From contig CALCUU010000245.1 in NCBI GenBank assembly GCA_937906915.1, positions 1-8,943 on the forward strand: 8,943 nt of DNA. The letters are read 5' to 3'. This document shows positions 1 through 6,035 of the stretch, in pieces. Source of the stretch: an uncultured Phascolarctobacterium sp. Its GTDB lineage: Bacteria > Bacillota > Negativicutes > Acidaminococcales > Acidaminococcaceae. Under the pieces are notes generated by a model. That model did no database searches. It worked only from the letters and a program-made list of their open reading frames with translations, and had not been told where the DNA came from. The position numbers and the translations under genes were made by a program. The number at the start of each line of letters is the position of its first letter. Position 1 is the stretch's first letter.

Positions 1-295
1 CGTATTTAATGGCAGCCTTATCGTTACCACCACGTCTTACGGGGAAAGCGCCCAGCAATTTGTAAATGGTACCAAGTACAGGCACGAAAAGCTCTGCCTT
101 CGCCATAAATTTAACCTTGCGAGGAGCAGCAGTACCAAGTACAGGGGGGTCAAGTAAGCTGATATGGTTACAAGCCAATACCACAGGACCACTCATAGGC
201 ACATTTTCTTCACCTTTTACATCCATACGCAGGAAGATGGTAAAGAGTACCTTCAAAATAAATTTTACAGTAGCGTGAAAAATATCATACAGCAT
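1..295 (-). CDS. plsC: 1-acyl-sn-glycerol-3-phosphate acyltransferase (PlsC/LPLAT family), C-terminus outside the window
   Basis: Only the first 98 codons are in the window. The family transfers an acyl group to lysophosphatidate to make phosphatidate, the precursor of membrane phospholipids, at the inner face of the membrane. Visible evidence: a hydrophobic N-terminal segment (about residues 8-22); the HX4D catalytic block, NHISLLD, with His44 and Asp49; and the second conserved block FPVRRGGND (84-92), which helps bind the glycerol phosphate. The ATG at 295-293 lies inside the end of cmk, so the genes overlap by 11 nt. An AGGTG Shine-Dalgarno (305-309) sits 9 nt upstream, so translation is probably coupled to cmk. 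It is the last gene seen in the long minus-strand operon. The family assignment is firm. Exact acyl-acceptor preference cannot be read from this fragment, and the symbol rests on family membership. Confidence 0.9.
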   Translation of the reverse strand, partial: MLYDIFHATVKFILKVLFTIFLRMDVKGEENVPMSGPVVLACNHISLLDPPVLGTAAPRKVKFMAKAELFVPVLGTIYKLLGAFPVRRGGNDKAAIKY

Positions 296-959
296 TTTCT
301 TTTTCACCTACCAAATTCAAAATATAAGCGGTTACTTCGTCAATGTTCATATCAGAAGTATCCAAGTAAATTGCATCCTCTGCTTGACGCAGGGGGCTAA
401 TTTCGCGCTCCATGTCTTGCTTGTCGCGGGAAGCAATATCTGCTTGCAGTTGGGTTAAATCCACTTGCTCGCCTTTAGCAACCAGCTCTTTGTAACGGCG
501 CATAGCACGTTCTTCCACGGTAGCGGTCAAGAAAATCTTAACATCTGCGTTGGGGAATACAACGGTGCCAATATCGCGACCGTCCATAAGCACGCCACCA
601 GCTTCGCCCATACGGCGTTGTTGGTCAACCATGGCTTCACGCACAGCTCCGATGGCAGCCACACGGGAAACGTTGGCTGTTACCTCTGCACTACGGATAG
701 CAGCAGTAACTTCGGTGCCGTCAACAAAAACTCTGTTTACGCTTGCTTCGGGCTTGAACTCGATTACCATTTCTTGGGACAGCTTGCTGATGAAAGCTTC
801 GTCAAACTCTGCACCGGTTTGCAAAAACTTCCAAGCAACGCTGCGGTACATAGCACCTGTGTCAATATAGGCATAGCCTAATTTTTCTGCAGCAAGCTTG
901 GCGATGGTGCTTTTACCTGCGCCAGCAGGACCATCAATTGCTACAACTAATTTTTTCAT
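285..959 (-). CDS. cmk: Cytidylate kinase (CMP/dCMP kinase)
   Basis: This cytosolic enzyme phosphorylates CMP and dCMP with ATP to give CDP and dCDP, feeding RNA, DNA and CDP-diacylglycerol synthesis. The 224-residue length is normal for bacterial Cmk. Domains visible: P-loop GPAGAGKST (10-18); DTGAMYR (33-39), typical of the nucleotide-monophosphate site; the CMP-binding insert (about 60-130); GRDIGT (127-132); and the lid-region pattern RDKQDMEREISPLRQAEDA (178-196). The ATG start is preceded by GAAGGTG with an 8-nt gap. The gene follows the flavoprotein by 15 nt and overlaps plsC by 11 nt, a pairing common in Firmicutes. No separate promoter was seen. All expected motifs are intact. Confidence 0.97.
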   Translation of the reverse strand: MKKLVVAIDGPAGAGKSTIAKLAAEKLGYAYIDTGAMYRSVAWKFLQTGAEFDEAFISKLSQEMVIEFKPEASVNRVFVDGTEVTAAIRSAEVTANVSRVAAIGAVREAMVDQQRRMGEAGGVLMDGRDIGTVVFPNADVKIFLTATVEERAMRRYKELVAKGEQVDLTQLQADIASRDKQDMEREISPLRQAEDAIYLDTSDMNIDEVTAYILNLVGEKENAV

Positions 960-974
960 CTTACATACACCTTC

Positions 975-2207
975 TTATGAGGACGCAGCCACCCCTGCGG
1001 CATAACCGCTAGAGAAGGCAGCTTGCAGGTTAAAGCCACCGGTATAACCGTCAACATCCATAACCTCACCTGCAAAATACAGTCCTTGAATAAGTTTAGA
1101 TTCCATTGTTTTGGGATTTATTTCTTTAACAGAAACACCGCCTGCGGTTACGATTGCTTCCGCAATGGGACGGGTTCCCGTAATGGGCACAACAAAATGC
1201 TTCAAAGTTTCCAGTAAACGCTTGCGTTCTTCACGGCTAATTTGGTTGATGAACTTTTCTTCATCTAAATAAGCCATATCGCAAACTACGGGGATAAGCC
1301 TTTGAGGCAGTAAATCCTTTAAGCCGTTTACAAGCTGTTTACGGCTGTAGGTAGTAAAGTCACGTTGAATACGTGCGTCAAGCTTTTCTTCGCTTAATGC
1401 AGGCTTCAAGTCAATGGCAAGCTCAACCTCCATACCCTTGGACAAAGCCTCTGCCGCCATATTACTTAAAGAAAGAATAATGGGACCACTTACGCCAAAA
1501 TGGGTAAAGAGCATTTCACCAAAGTCATCGGTAAGCTTTTTGCCGTCACCGTAAAGGGTTGCACGCACATTACGCAGGGATAAGCCTTGCAAATCGTCAA
1601 CGTAGGCATAATCACTAACCAGCGGAACAAGGGAAGGCTTTAAGGGTACAATGGTATGCCCCACCTTCGCCGCCAGCTTAGCGCCACCGCCATCACTACC
1701 CGTACCGGGGTAAGAAGCACCGCCTGCGCAGAGGATAACCTTATCTGCTACGAAGTAACCGTTAGTAGTCTTAACACCTGTAGCCACACCGTCTTTAGTA
1801 GTAATTTCCGTTACCTTGCAATCGGTAAGCAGCTTGCCACCGTATTGGGTGTAAATTTTAACGAGGGTATCTACAACGTCCTTCGCCTTGTCGCTTACAG
1901 GGAACACCCTGTTGCCACGTTCAACCTTGGTTTCCAAGCCATTGCATTCCAAAAGGCACACAATGTCATCGTTGCTGAACTGGCGCAAGGCACTGTTCAA
2001 GAAACGTCCGTTACCGGGAATGTTCTTGATAATATCCTGCAGCTCGCCTGCGTTAGTAATATTACAGCGTCCTTTGCCGGTAATAAGCATCTTCTTACCG
2101 GGCTGACGCATTTTTTCAATGATAGTTACATCTGCACCATAGGTAGCAGCAGCAATGCCTGCAAGTAAGCCTGCAGCACCGCCACCAATAATGATTACCT
2201 TACTCAT
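975..2207 (-). CDS. HI0933/YhiN (BaiN-like) family FAD-dependent oxidoreductase
   Basis: A 410-residue flavoprotein. The N-terminus has a Rossmann dinucleotide-binding motif, GGGAAG (8-13), then a basic stretch and GKGRCNITNA (44-53), which is highly typical of this family. The C-terminus carries the FAD-contacting segment FAGEVMDVDGYTGGFNLQ (378-395). Members are widespread and are annotated as NAD(P)/FAD-dependent oxidoreductases. BaiN of Clostridium scindens was linked to bile-acid dehydroxylation, but most members have no proven substrate, so that role should not be carried over here. The start ATG overlaps the rluB stop as ATGA (4 nt), showing translational coupling. Position between an rRNA-modifying enzyme and cmk suggests a housekeeping role (inference). 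Family certain, reaction unknown. Confidence 0.92.
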   Translation of the reverse strand: MSKVIIIGGGAAGLLAGIAAATYGADVTIIEKMRQPGKKMLITGKGRCNITNAGELQDIIKNIPGNGRFLNSALRQFSNDDIVCLLECNGLETKVERGNRVFPVSDKAKDVVDTLVKIYTQYGGKLLTDCKVTEITTKDGVATGVKTTNGYFVADKVILCAGGASYPGTGSDGGGAKLAAKVGHTIVPLKPSLVPLVSDYAYVDDLQGLSLRNVRATLYGDGKKLTDDFGEMLFTHFGVSGPIILSLSNMAAEALSKGMEVELAIDLKPALSEEKLDARIQRDFTTYSRKQLVNGLKDLLPQRLIPVVCDMAYLDEEKFINQISREERKRLLETLKHFVVPITGTRPIAEAIVTAGGVSVKEINPKTMESKLIQGLYFAGEVMDVDGYTGGFNLQAAFSSGYAAGVAASS

Positions 2208-2929
2208 AAGCGAGCCGCCTTTTTAAGTTCTGCCAGCTCTTGCTCACTAAGCTCACGATATCTACCCTTGCCCAAGCCGTTGATGGTCAAATTAGCCATC
2301 TTGGTACGTTTCAGTTCACGTACGGGGAAGCCAATGAAGTCGCACATACGGCGTACTTGACGGTTTCTACCTTCGTGAATGGTAATGTTGAACAGGGTAT
2401 TATTTTTTTCGTGGTCATAGGCAATCAAATTTACGAAAGCAGGAGCAGTCATACCATCTTCCAGCTTTACGCCTACACGCAGTAAATCTAATTTTTCTTG
2501 GGGCACGATACCGGGAACCTTAACCACGTAGGTCTTATTAACCTCGTGACTGGGGTGCATCAGCTTTTGTGCCAGCTCGCCGTCATTGGTCAGGAGCAGT
2601 AAGCCTTCGGTGTTGTAGTCAAGACGACCAACGGGGAACACACGTTCCTTGCTGTCTTGTACGAAGTCAGCAACGGTACGTCTGCCTTGGGGGTCGCTCA
2701 TGGTGGTAACAACTCCACGAGGCTTATTGAACAGGTAGTACACCTTGCTTTCCAGCTTGATGGGCTTGCCATCAACGGTAATGCGTGCCTTCTTAGGGTC
2801 AACCTTAGTGCCAAGCTCGGTAACAAGCTTGCCGTTGACACGCACTCTACCTGCGGTTATAACCTTTTCAGCTTCGCGACGGGATGCTACACCAGCCGCA
2901 GCCAAAACTTTTTGTAAACGTTCTTCCAT
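2204..2929 (-). CDS. rluB: 23S rRNA pseudouridine synthase, RsuA/RluB family
   Basis: The enzyme converts a specific uridine of rRNA to pseudouridine during ribosome assembly. The 241-residue protein has an N-terminal S4 RNA-binding domain (about 2-60, starting ERLQKVLAAAGVASRREAE) followed by the catalytic domain. The signature FPVGRLDYNTEGLLLLTNDG (98-117) contains the catalytic Asp104. KTYVVKVPG and the late GRNRQVRRM block are also characteristic. It is closest in architecture to RluB, the enzyme for a 23S helix 89 uridine, but RsuA and RluE/F share the fold, so target choice is inferred. A strong AAAGGAG site 8 nt before the ATG fixes the start. It follows scpB by 27 nt and ends in an ATGA overlap with the flavoprotein. 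Confidence 0.93.
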   Translation of the reverse strand: MEERLQKVLAAAGVASRREAEKVITAGRVRVNGKLVTELGTKVDPKKARITVDGKPIKLESKVYYLFNKPRGVVTTMSDPQGRRTVADFVQDSKERVFPVGRLDYNTEGLLLLTNDGELAQKLMHPSHEVNKTYVVKVPGIVPQEKLDLLRVGVKLEDGMTAPAFVNLIAYDHEKNNTLFNITIHEGRNRQVRRMCDFIGFPVRELKRTKMANLTINGLGKGRYRELSEQELAELKKAARL

Positions 2930-2937
2930 CTAAATAA

Positions 2938-2944
2938 CTCCTTT
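2938..2944 (-). promoter_or_regulatory. Strong Shine-Dalgarno for rluB
   Basis: AAAGGAG on the minus strand lies 8 nt upstream of the rluB ATG. It is among the best ribosome-binding sites in the operon and sits in one of its widest internal gaps, so rluB is probably translated independently of scpB. Confidence 0.85.
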
Positions 2945-2956
2945 GCAGAGTTCAGT

Positions 2957-3556
2957 TTATAAATTTTCCAGAGGCAGGGTTTGTTGTCCGTTCTCCTCTA
3001 ATTCTGCGAGGGTGGGTTCAACAATCTCTTCCGGATAATCATCTAAATTAGCGGTTTCCGGATTGGGTAAATCACTTAAAGATTTCATCCCAAACACGGT
3101 TAAAAATTTATCAGTGGTTGCGTAAAGAATGGGGTTACCAATGGATTTCTTTCTGCCAGCTTCTGCAATAAGTCCCAAATCCAGCAAGGTATTGACAACG
3201 CCATCTACCTTTACCCCACGGATGGCTTCCATCTCGGCACGGGTAACAGGCTGCTTAAAAGCAATAATGGCAAGGGTTTCCATACCAGCGTTGGTCAATT
3301 TTACCTCTTTATTTGTTTCCAGTTGAGCAAGCAAGGTGTAGTATTCCGGTTTGGTAACCAGCTGGTAGCCACCGGCAATTTCACGCACCATTAAACCGCG
3401 GTTTTCTGCTTCGTAAGCTTTGGTCAGCGTTGCCAAAAGCTCCCACACTTGGGGCTTTTCAATTTGCAAAAGCTCTGCAATCTCACTAACGGAAATTGGC
3501 TCCCCTGCAGTAAAAAGCACTGCCTCCAAGGCTCCTTGTAAATGGTCATAATACAT
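2957..3556 (-). CDS. scpB: Segregation and condensation protein B (ScpB)
   Basis: ScpB is the winged-helix (kite) partner that binds the ScpA kleisin and, with the SMC dimer, compacts and segregates the chromosome. The 199-residue length is normal. The sequence shows two winged-helix units: the first begins LEAVLFTAGEPISVSEIAELL (about 10-30), the second covers TNAGMETLAIIAFKQPVTRAEMEAIRGVKVDGVVNTLLDLGLI (about 88-130), the family's best-known block. The acidic C-terminal tail (about 165-199) is poorly conserved, as is usual. It starts 2 nt after the scpA stop, with GGGAG upstream, so it is coupled to scpA. Confidence 0.97.
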   Translation of the reverse strand: MYYDHLQGALEAVLFTAGEPISVSEIAELLQIEKPQVWELLATLTKAYEAENRGLMVREIAGGYQLVTKPEYYTLLAQLETNKEVKLTNAGMETLAIIAFKQPVTRAEMEAIRGVKVDGVVNTLLDLGLIAEAGRKKSIGNPILYATTDKFLTVFGMKSLSDLPNPETANLDDYPEEIVEPTLAELEENGQQTLPLENL

Positions 3557-3558
3557 GC

Positions 3559-4269
3559 CTACTCTTCTCCCTGTTTAGCAAAAATATAGATTGGGGCAAA
3601 CTGCTCGCTTTGAGAAATGGTAATACTGCCCATCTTCAAAAGCTCCAATACGCCTAAGAAGGCTGCCACCTTCTCACCTCTAGCACCTACGGCAAACAGG
3701 TCGCTAAGCCTAAAACCAGCGGCGGTTGCCTTTAAGCGGTCAAGGATTTCCGTCATCTTCTCCTGCACGCTAAAGGCTTGAGGCTCTACAAAGGCAACGG
3801 GTTTATCTTCCTCGTTGACAATGCCAGCCAAGGCAAGGAGCAAATCACGGATGTGGTATTGGGGCAGGTTAAGCTGCACGCAGCCTTCAAAGTAAGGCTT
3901 GCGGTAAAACATCTTACCAGCGGTAGCCTTCATCTCTAAAAGGGCAGCAGCACAGCGTTTAATCTTGCGATATTCCACCAACATTTCTACCAGCATTTGA
4001 CGAGGGTCTGCCTCTTCGTCCTCGCCTGCCGCAACCTCTTTAGGCAGCAGCATACGGGACTTAATTTGCAGGAGGGTTGCTGCCATAACGAGGAACTCGC
4101 TGGCAACCTCCATATCAAACTCGCTCATCTGGCGCAGGTAGCTAATGTACTGCTCCGTAATAGAGACGATGGGGATATCATAAATATCAATTTTATCTCT
4201 TTCAATTAAGTGCATCAAAAGGTCTAAGGGCCCTTCAAAATCACTTACTTTAATAGATAAATTAGCCAT
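3559..4269 (-). CDS. scpA: Segregation and condensation protein A (ScpA, kleisin)
   Basis: ScpA is the kleisin that bridges the SMC heads and, with ScpB, forms the bacterial condensin. At 236 residues it is of normal size. The N-terminal signature FEGPLDLLMHLIERDKIDIYDIPI (11-34), followed by a helix of the type ITEQYISYLRQM, is the SMC-neck-binding domain. A variable charged middle contains DEEADPRQMLVEMLVEYRKIK. The C-terminal winged helix (about 165-236) has FLGVLELLKMGSITISQSEQFAPI. The gene starts 3 nt after the trpS stop and has only a weak Shine-Dalgarno (GGT), so it probably depends on ribosomes finishing trpS (inference). Confidence 0.97.
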   Translation of the reverse strand: MANLSIKVSDFEGPLDLLMHLIERDKIDIYDIPIVSITEQYISYLRQMSEFDMEVASEFLVMAATLLQIKSRMLLPKEVAAGEDEEADPRQMLVEMLVEYRKIKRCAAALLEMKATAGKMFYRKPYFEGCVQLNLPQYHIRDLLLALAGIVNEEDKPVAFVEPQAFSVQEKMTEILDRLKATAAGFRLSDLFAVGARGEKVAAFLGVLELLKMGSITISQSEQFAPIYIFAKQGEE

Positions 4270-4272
4270 AAA

Positions 4273-5268
4273 TTACCAAATGTTCATTGCGGCTTTGATT
4301 TCAGCCATGTTCTTTTCAGCTTCTACACGAGCACGTTTAGCGCCGTATTCCAGAACTTCCTTGATGTAACCGGGTTTCTTGGACAGCTCTTCACGTTTGA
4401 TGTGGATATCTGCCAGCATGGAGTTCATTTTTTCAGCTAACATTTTTTTGCATTGTACGCAACCAATGGAGCCAGCACAGCATTGTGCAGCAATGTTGTT
4501 TGCTTCTTCAGTGTTGAACACTTTGTGGAATTGGTAAACGATACATACATTGGGGTCACCGGGGTCGGTTTTCTTAATGCGTTTCGGGTCGGTAGTCATC
4601 ATGCGCACTTGTTGCCACAGTTCTTCTGCAGAAGCACCAAAGGGAATGGTGTTGCCATAGGACTTGGACATTTTGCGACCGTCGATGCCCGGCAGAACCT
4701 TAGCTTTGGAGTAAACTGCTTGGGGTTCCGGGAACACTTCTTTTTTATACATATAGTTGAAGCGGCGCACGATTTCGCGGGTCAGCTCCAGATGTGCAGA
4801 TTGGTCTTCGCCTACGGGTACGCAGGTTGCTTTGTAGAGCATAATATCTGCTGCCATCAAAACAGGGTAGCCCAAGAAGCCATAGGTGTGCAAATCTTTG
4901 TTAGTGCCTTCAAGGTCACGAATCTTGTCTTTATAGGTCGGTACACGTTCCAGCCAGCCAAGCGGAGTGCTCATACCAAGGAGCAGCGCCAGTTCAGCGT
5001 GTTCTTTAACGTGGGATTGTACGAAAATAACGTTCTTTTCCGGGTCAAGACCAGCGCTCAACCAGTCGATAGCCATTTCCATAACGTTTTCTTGCAGCTT
5101 GGAAGTATCCGCATAAGAGGAAGTCAAAGCGTGCAAATCAACGATGGAAAAGAAGCATTCATATTCATGTTGCAAGCGTACCCAGTTTTCCAATGCGCCC
5201 ATATAGTTACCCAAATGGAAACGACCGGAAGGCTGCATACCACTAAAAATTCTACCTTTGTTCATCAT
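4273..5268 (-). CDS. trpS: Tryptophanyl-tRNA synthetase with a four-cysteine, probable [4Fe-4S] motif
   Basis: Class I aminoacyl-tRNA synthetase that charges tRNA-Trp, 331 residues, normal for bacteria. The HIGH-type signature is HLGN (18-21) within SGMQPSGRFHLGNYMGA, and the KMSKS loop is at 199-203 (GRKMSKSYGN). The C-terminal helical region contains Cys242, Cys263, Cys270 and Cys273, spaced C-x20-C-x6-C-x2-C, with an extra Cys264. This closely resembles the cluster-binding pattern known from the Thermotoga maritima enzyme. Two adjacent ATG codons (5268-5266 and 5265-5263) both suit the AAAGGGG site; the upstream one is used here. No T-box or leader peptide is seen: the gap to the protease gene is only 23 nt, so trpS is controlled as part of the operon. 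Confidence 0.97.
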   Translation of the reverse strand: MMNKGRIFSGMQPSGRFHLGNYMGALENWVRLQHEYECFFSIVDLHALTSSYADTSKLQENVMEMAIDWLSAGLDPEKNVIFVQSHVKEHAELALLLGMSTPLGWLERVPTYKDKIRDLEGTNKDLHTYGFLGYPVLMAADIMLYKATCVPVGEDQSAHLELTREIVRRFNYMYKKEVFPEPQAVYSKAKVLPGIDGRKMSKSYGNTIPFGASAEELWQQVRMMTTDPKRIKKTDPGDPNVCIVYQFHKVFNTEEANNIAAQCCAGSIGCVQCKKMLAEKMNSMLADIHIKREELSKKPGYIKEVLEYGAKRARVEAEKNMAEIKAAMNIW

Positions 5269-5291
5269 AAAAACCCCTTTACAAATTTATT

Positions 5292-5912
5292 CTAAAATAC
5301 TATTCCTAACAATGAACTTACTAAAACCATATACATTCTCGCCAGCGGATTGATAATCCAGCCCATAGCACCGGTCAGCACCAGCGCAAAGAGAATATAC
5401 ATACCATATTGCCCTACGAAATTATCAAACTTCCACGCTTGATACGGAGGCAACATTACGGAAACAAGCTTGCTACCATCCAAAGGAGGAATGGGCAGCA
5501 GATTAAAGAAAGCAAACCATACGTTGTAAAGCTGCATCCACAAAAGGAATTTGTACATGCCCTCGCCCATTAAGCCCAGCTTGGTTAAGAGTGCTGCCAT
5601 AAAGGCTGCCAAGAAGCAGGCAAAAAGGTTGGAAGCAGGACCAGCCAAGGAAACCTTGATAATTCCTTCCTTACGGTTGCGGAAATTATTTTGGTTAATT
5701 GCCACAGGCTTAGCCCAACCAAAGCCCACAAGTACGAGAAGCATGGCACCCATTACGTCAAGGTGCGCCATGGGATTAAAAGTAAGTCTACCCATGTGGC
5801 GCGGGGTGGGGTCACCCATTGCATCTGCACATTGTGCGTGAGCGTATTCGTGAATGGTTATAGCAAACAACAACGCAGGAATGCGATATATCATTGTGCT
5901 AAAATCTAACAT
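5292..5912 (-). CDS. M50 family (site-2 protease-like) membrane zinc metalloprotease
   Basis: A 206-residue polytopic membrane protein of the YwhC/Rip-type M50 subfamily without a PDZ domain. The zinc site HEYAH (21-25) lies in the first membrane segment (about 8-25). GWAKPV (65-70) and AGPASNL (90-96) are family landmarks. The second metal motif NLLPIPPLDG (137-146) supplies the third ligand, Asp145. Further hydrophobic segments lie at about 53-64, 97-113, 122-139 and 170-206. Family members cut within or next to membranes, but the substrate of this subgroup is not established. A TTG-started extension of four codons is possible, but GGAGG covers that region and sits 5 nt before the ATG at 5912-5910, which is therefore chosen. 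It is the first gene of the downstream operon. Confidence 0.93.
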   Translation of the reverse strand: MLDFSTMIYRIPALLFAITIHEYAHAQCADAMGDPTPRHMGRLTFNPMAHLDVMGAMLLVLVGFGWAKPVAINQNNFRNRKEGIIKVSLAGPASNLFACFLAAFMAALLTKLGLMGEGMYKFLLWMQLYNVWFAFFNLLPIPPLDGSKLVSVMLPPYQAWKFDNFVGQYGMYILFALVLTGAMGWIINPLARMYMVLVSSLLGIVF

Positions 5913-5917
5913 AAAAA

Positions 5918-5922
5918 CCTCC
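5918..5922 (-). promoter_or_regulatory. Shine-Dalgarno deciding the M50 protease start
   Basis: GGAGG on the minus strand, followed by five T and then ATG (5912-5910). Because the site overlaps the alternative TTG start at 5924-5922, it argues against the longer reading. Confidence 0.85.
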
Positions 5923-5939
5923 AAGTCTTTAATAGAACA

Positions 5940-5948
5940 ATTATACCA
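5940..5948 (-). promoter_or_regulatory. Extended -10 promoter of the M50-trpS-scpAB-rluB-cmk-plsC operon
   Basis: The minus strand reads TGGTATAAT: a perfect TATAAT hexamer (5940-5945) with an upstream TGn extension (5946-5948). No good -35 is present at 16-18 nt spacing; the best is TTCCTT. That is typical of extended -10 promoters of the housekeeping sigma factor. Transcription would start near 5933, giving a leader of about 20 nt with no room for a riboswitch. It lies just downstream of the terminator of the previous gene. Confidence 0.75.
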
Positions 5949-5974
5949 AAAAATTCAGGAAAAAGGAATGCAGG

Positions 5975-6009
5975 GTAAGAAAAAAGGCTCCGCATCTCAC
6001 GAAGCCTTT
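5975..6009 (-). terminator. Rho-independent terminator of the nucleoside kinase gene
   Basis: On the minus strand AAAGGCTTCG pairs with CGGAGCCTTT around a 7-nt loop (arms 6000-6009 and 5983-5992; ten pairs, one of them G-U). The stem runs directly into a U-rich tail. The G-U pair becomes an A-C mismatch on the other strand, so the hairpin is designed for minus-strand RNA. It lies 26 nt after the kinase stop and separates the two transcription blocks. Confidence 0.9.
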
Positions 6010-6035
6010 AGTCATTTTAAAAACACTATTCAATT

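Noticed and set aside
957..967. ATG-TAA minimal open frame just before the cmk start
   Set aside because: ATG directly followed by TAA lies between the Shine-Dalgarno and the cmk ATG, but it is only 1 nt from the GGTG core, too close to be used. A chance occurrence is most likely.
1656..2168. 170-codon plus-strand frame opposite the flavoprotein gene
   Set aside because: Antisense to a gene with intact FAD motifs, and the translation looks like a codon-bias shadow.
5269..5291. Possible T-box or trp leader upstream of trpS
   Set aside because: The gap is only 23 nt and holds just a Shine-Dalgarno. The upstream gene is intact, so there is no room for a leader.
4453..5295. 280-codon open frame on the plus strand opposite trpS
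   Set aside because: It is fully antisense to an unmistakable TrpRS gene. The product resembles no family I recognise, and the frame is the kind left open by codon bias of the real gene.
5922..5924. TTG start for the M50 protease
   Set aside because: It overlaps the GGAGG site that serves the ATG at 5912-5910, and the four extra codons add nothing conserved.
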